A stretch of 9,374 nucleotides of DNA from CAYOXD01 sp964407825 (GTDB lineage Bacteria > Desulfobacterota > Desulfobacteria > Desulfobacterales > JAFDDL01). This document shows positions 7,152-9,374 of this stretch, piece by piece. The notes beneath the pieces were generated by a model. It ran no database searches, had not been told where the DNA came from, and saw nothing but the letters and a program-made list of their open reading frames with translations. Within the stretch, counting starts at the first letter, position 1, and the number at the start of each line of letters is the position of its first letter. The translations under genes and the position numbers were made by a program. The DNA lies in assembly GCA_964407825.1 (NCBI GenBank), contig CAYOXD010000111.1:1-9374 (forward strand), written 5' to 3'.

Positions 7152-7628
7152 TTACACTTGTCCCCTCATCTGCCGGACGCTCTCCTCGAGATAGCCGTTG
7201 ATCCAGGAGAGCATGTGAATGAGAAAGGCGATCTTGTCGTCGGGACAGCTTTTCAGTTCCGCCATCAGCGGCAGGAGGGTTTGCTCGTTCTTCTGCTGGT
7301 GGCGCTGGTAAGCGTCCCATCCCGCGCGGGTGGGTTCGATAAACACCTCCTTGTCGTTGCCGCCCCGCTTGTAGCGCCGCACCATGCCCTTGGCCTCGAG
7401 CCGCCTCACGACCTGTGACACCGCCCCCTTGGTGACACCCGCAGCACGAGCGAATTCGGTCATGTTGATGTCCGGGCTACCGCCAACCAGGTCCAGCATG
7501 TGCCGTTCGGAATGATGCAGACCGTACCGGTCACCGGAACACGCCGGCATCTTCTCGAGCGCCTGGTAGCGCCGTGCCGCTCTGATGAAAAGTTCCATCA
7601 CCTGTTCTGCCGCCTTCGTCTTGTCCAT
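7152..7628 (-). CDS. MarR-family transcriptional regulator
   Basis: A 158-aa winged-helix DNA-binding protein, the usual MarR length. Helices before the wing carry YGLHHSERHMLDLV (35-48); the helix-turn-helix is NMTEFARAAGVTKGAVSQVV (55-74) followed by RRLEAKGMVRR (75-85) and the wing RGGNDKEVFIEPTRAG (88-103). The N- and C-terminal helices would form the dimer interface. Cys30 and Cys128 are the only cysteines; redox sensing cannot be argued from this alone. ATG at 7628 is favoured: no Shine-Dalgarno precedes it, but a strong promoter ends 7 bp upstream, so the message is probably leaderless. An upstream TTG at 7664 would fall in the -35 box. MarR proteins usually repress themselves and a neighbour until a small, often aromatic, ligand binds; the shared operator-like element here fits self-repression and control of the downstream methyltransferase. 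The ligand is unknown. Confidence 0.93.
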   Translation of the reverse strand: MDKTKAAEQVMELFIRAARRYQALEKMPACSGDRYGLHHSERHMLDLVGGSPDINMTEFARAAGVTKGAVSQVVRRLEAKGMVRRYKRGGNDKEVFIEPTRAGWDAYQRHQQKNEQTLLPLMAELKSCPDDKIAFLIHMLSWINGYLEESVRQMRGQV

Positions 7629-7635
7629 GGGGTAA

Positions 7636-7652
7636 ATAGTATAGTAGCTAAA
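7636..7652 (-). promoter_or_regulatory. Candidate MarR operator, copy at its own promoter
   Basis: TTTAGCTACTATACTAT on the minus strand, 15 of 17 identical to the element at 7120-7136. The TTTAG arm is intact; the opposite arm is CTATA rather than CTAAA, so this copy is a slightly imperfect palindrome. It covers the -10 box, which suits autorepression. Confidence 0.55.
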
Positions 7653-7664
7653 CAATAAAGTCAA
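7636..7664 (-). promoter_or_regulatory. Promoter of the MarR gene, probably leaderless
   Basis: On the minus strand TTGACT (7664-7659) and TACTAT (7641-7636) are 17 bp apart, a good sigma-70-type match. An overlapping alternative -10, TATACT (7643-7638), has a 15-bp spacer. Only 7 bp (TTACCCC) separate the -10 from the ATG at 7628, so transcription should begin at or within a few nt of the start codon, and no ribosome binding site is present. Confidence 0.65.
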
Positions 7665-7702
7665 CGCCTATTCATAAAGCTGTTGGCTATGTTGGGTACA
7701 GG

Positions 7703-7759
7703 TCGTCGTGTCCGCCACCGCGGGCGGCCCTGAATCCGCGAATGGATTGAAAACGACGA
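7703..7759. other. Compact nested inverted repeats between the response regulator and MarR genes
   Basis: TCGTCGT (7703-7709) pairs with ACGACGA (7753-7759) and encloses two smaller hairpins, CCGCC/GGCGG (7712-7716 with 7723-7727) and AATCC/GGATT (7733-7737 with 7743-7747), a three-way-junction layout. The heptamer TTGGGTA occurs as a direct repeat just outside (7692-7698 and 7760-7766). It lies in the 3' region of the response regulator gene and may act as a transcript-end structure, though there is no T-tract. It could also be a degraded repeat element. Confidence 0.35.
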
Positions 7760-7786
7760 TTGGGTAAGGGAGGCCGGCCGGCTTGC

Positions 7787-9160
7787 CTACTGCCCGTCGT
7801 CGGAGATGTGAAAGCGCTTGAGCTTTCGCCAGAGGGACACCCGGTCGATCCCCATGAGCTGGGCCGCCCGGGTCTTGTTGCCGTTACACTTTTCAAGGAC
7901 CCATTGGATGTAGCGCGTCTCCTGTTCCTCCAGGGTGGGGATGGCCGCATCCTCGTGGCGGTAAGTCTCGATGGAGAGGCGGTTGATGTAATCGGGCAGT
8001 TCATCGACCCGGAGGGTCGGTCCCCGGCCCATGGCAATGGCCCGCTCGATCACGTTCTCCAGCTCCCGGACGTTTCCCGGCCAGCTGTGGTGGCACAGAA
8101 GCGCCATGGCCTCCGGATCGATGTCATGGATCTTTTTTTGGGCGGCCAGACTCTTGGTCCGGATAAAATGTCGAATCAGCGCCGGGATATCCTCCACCCG
8201 GCCGGCCAGGGGCGGCAGGTGCAGCGTGAGCACATTGAGCCGGTAATACAGGTCCTGGCGGAAGGCGCCGTCCGCCACCTCGCTGTCCAGGTCCCGATGG
8301 GTGGCGGCGATGAAGCGCACATCGATGGCGATGGGCTCAAGTCCCCCCACCCGCAGAATTTCCCCCTCCTGGATGGCCCGAAGGAGCTTCACCTGCATAG
8401 TGGGGGGCATGTCGGCCACCTCGTCCAGAAACACCGTGCCGCCGCTGGCGACCTCCAGGAGGCCCGGTTTATCCCGGTGCGCGCCGGTGAAGGACCCCTT
8501 TTCGTGGCCGAAGAGCTCATTGGCCATCAGCTCCTCGGTGAGCGCGCCGCAGTTGAAGGCCACGAATTTCTTTTCGGCCCGGTCACTGAGGGAGTGGATG
8601 GCCTTGGCCGCCAGTTCCTTTCCGGTGCCCGTTTCGCCGTAGATGAGCACATTGGCGTCCGATGCGGCGATCTGCCCGATGGTCCGGCGCACCGCCCGGA
8701 TGGCTTCGCTGTCCCCGAGAATGGTGGAGATGCTCCGGGATCCGGCTATTTTTTTTTTCAGCTCCTGGTTTTCGGTCTGGAGCGTGCGCTTGAACAGGGC
8801 CTCCTTGACCACCTTGCGCACCACGTCGATCTTGAAGGGTTTGGCAATATAAAAATAGGCGCCCTCCCGCATGGCCTGGACCGCCATCTCGACGGTGGCA
8901 TACCCGGTGATCAGGATCACCTCCGTGAAGGGCTGAAGCTTTCGGCACTGGGCCAGCACCTGGAGCCCATCCACCTTTTCCATCTTGTAGTCGGTGATGA
9001 CGAGGTCGAATTCCACGGTGTCCAGTTGGGCCAGGGCCTTGGTCCCGCTGTCGACCGCAACCACATCGTAGCCCTCTTTTTCAAGGATATGGGTGAGGTT
9101 GTGAAGGGTTATCGCTTCGTCGTCAACAACCAGGATCATTGGCGGACGTGCCTGATGCAT
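7787..9160 (-). CDS. NtrC-family sigma-54-dependent response regulator
   Basis: A 457-aa cytoplasmic activator with three domains. The receiver (about 8-122) has acidic pocket Asp13-Asp14, phospho-acceptor Asp57 (VITDYKM), Thr85 (LITGYAT) and Lys107 (AKPF). The AAA+ sigma-54 interaction domain (about 144-380) has Walker A GETGTGKE (175-182), the sigma-54 contact loop GSFTGA (222-227, usually GAFTGA), Walker B GGTVFLDEVAD (240-250), arginine fingers Arg301 and Arg307 in FRQDLYYRLNV, and SWPGNVRELENVIERA (359-374). The C-terminal Fis-type helix-turn-helix is GNKTRAAQLMGIDRVSLWRK (427-446). All key catalytic residues are present, so it should hydrolyse ATP and open sigma-54 promoters when phosphorylated. 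ATG at 9160 has AGAGGG 4 nt upstream; a later in-frame ATG at 9139 lacks a comparable SD. No histidine kinase lies next to it in the window, and no sigma-54 promoter was found here, so its signal and targets are unknown. Confidence 0.95.
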   Translation of the reverse strand: MHQARPPMILVVDDEAITLHNLTHILEKEGYDVVAVDSGTKALAQLDTVEFDLVITDYKMEKVDGLQVLAQCRKLQPFTEVILITGYATVEMAVQAMREGAYFYIAKPFKIDVVRKVVKEALFKRTLQTENQELKKKIAGSRSISTILGDSEAIRAVRRTIGQIAASDANVLIYGETGTGKELAAKAIHSLSDRAEKKFVAFNCGALTEELMANELFGHEKGSFTGAHRDKPGLLEVASGGTVFLDEVADMPPTMQVKLLRAIQEGEILRVGGLEPIAIDVRFIAATHRDLDSEVADGAFRQDLYYRLNVLTLHLPPLAGRVEDIPALIRHFIRTKSLAAQKKIHDIDPEAMALLCHHSWPGNVRELENVIERAIAMGRGPTLRVDELPDYINRLSIETYRHEDAAIPTLEEQETRYIQWVLEKCNGNKTRAAQLMGIDRVSLWRKLKRFHISDDGQ

Positions 9161-9374
9161 GCATCCCTCTACCGTTCATCGGGGCTCTTCAATTAGGTGC
9201 TGCCTGCGTAAAAAAGCAATATGAATAATAAAATCAAATAGCAAAGCTTGGCCTGGTTTGCAAGCCAATAAAGCGGGACATGGGGTTTAATAGGAAGTTG
9301 CCTTCCGTCGATAAACATAGATACGAACGTTGCGTATCAAGGAGAAGCTGAATTTCGGACCCATCAAGACAGCG
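9161..9374. other. AT-rich intergenic region upstream of the response regulator
   Basis: 214 bp with no convincing gene. The stretch from about 9208 to 9245 is strongly AT-rich and probably carries the response regulator promoter on the minus strand; TTGCAA-17 bp-TATTTG (about 9263-9235) is the best but weak candidate. GCAAA (9241-9245) and TTTGC (9257-9261) form a small inverted repeat. The right end has the inverted repeat at 9320-9338 and AAGGAG at 9339-9344. Confidence 0.5.
9320..9338. repeat. Short inverted repeat GATACG/CGTATC near the right edge
   Basis: GATACG (9320-9325) and CGTATC (9333-9338) are perfect 6-bp arms around a 7-bp centre containing the palindrome AACGTT. It is immediately followed by AAGGAG (9339-9344). 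It could be an operator or a small hairpin before a plus-strand gene beginning at or beyond the edge. No ATG, GTG or TTG follows the SD at a sensible distance inside the window. Confidence 0.35.

Noticed and set aside
7691..7766. Integron attC-like site (GTTGGGT core next to an inverted repeat)
   Set aside because: GTTGGGT matches the GTTRRRY core, but the other boundary is a direct, not inverted, copy (ATTGGGT), and no integrase or cassette is present.
7760..9196. 478-codon plus-strand open frame opposite the response regulator
   Set aside because: Antisense to an intact NtrC-family gene with all motifs present; the frame has no credible domain or ribosome binding site.
9280..9351. 23-codon ATG frame at the right edge
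   Set aside because: No Shine-Dalgarno at a useful distance, no recognisable protein and very short.

Overview
This 9.4 kb window is GC-rich, densely coding bacterial chromosome. The gene content fits a Gram-negative, probably anaerobic lineage, and my best guess is a Desulfobacterota (deltaproteobacterial) sulfate-reducer-like genome. The basis is the combination of a GlnE/EIIA-Ntr nitrogen cluster, a PurF of the [4Fe-4S] propeptide type, an NtrC-type sigma-54 activator and a radical SAM enzyme with extra cysteines. The lineage is an inference, because no rRNA or marker gene is present. I see no mobile element, CRISPR array, tRNA or rRNA.

Left block (7-3831, minus strand). Three genes are packed head to tail: glnE (two-domain glutamine synthetase adenylyltransferase/adenylyl-removing enzyme), then a PTS EIIA/PtsN-like protein whose ATG overlaps the glnE stop by 4 bp, then a small protein that looks like a divergent P-II signalling protein. 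All three point to control of nitrogen assimilation. P-II normally controls GlnE, so a P-II-like gene in what looks like the glnE operon is the most interesting gene-level observation here.

Centre (3832-6581). A 290 bp divergent spacer separates glnE from purF. It is full of alternating C and G homopolymer tracts that could form competing hairpins, and it carries a perfect GAAACGTTTC palindrome (PurR/LacI-like core) just before the purF ribosome binding site. purF (GTG start) is followed 15 bp later by a radical SAM gene (GTG start) with a C-terminal cysteine-rich extension, probably co-transcribed with it.

Right block (6592-9160, minus strand). In the direction of transcription there is an NtrC-family response regulator (receiver, AAA+, Fis-type HTH), then a MarR-family repressor, then an isoprenylcysteine-methyltransferase-like membrane protein. 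The MarR gene and the methyltransferase gene each have an AT-rich promoter containing nearly the same 17-bp element (15 of 17 identical) over the -10 region. This suggests that the MarR protein represses both itself and the methyltransferase. The MarR promoter sits so close to its ATG that the mRNA is probably leaderless.

The right edge (9161-9374) is an AT-rich spacer with no convincing gene. It has a short inverted repeat followed by a ribosome-binding-site-like AAGGAG, but no ATG or GTG follows before the window ends.
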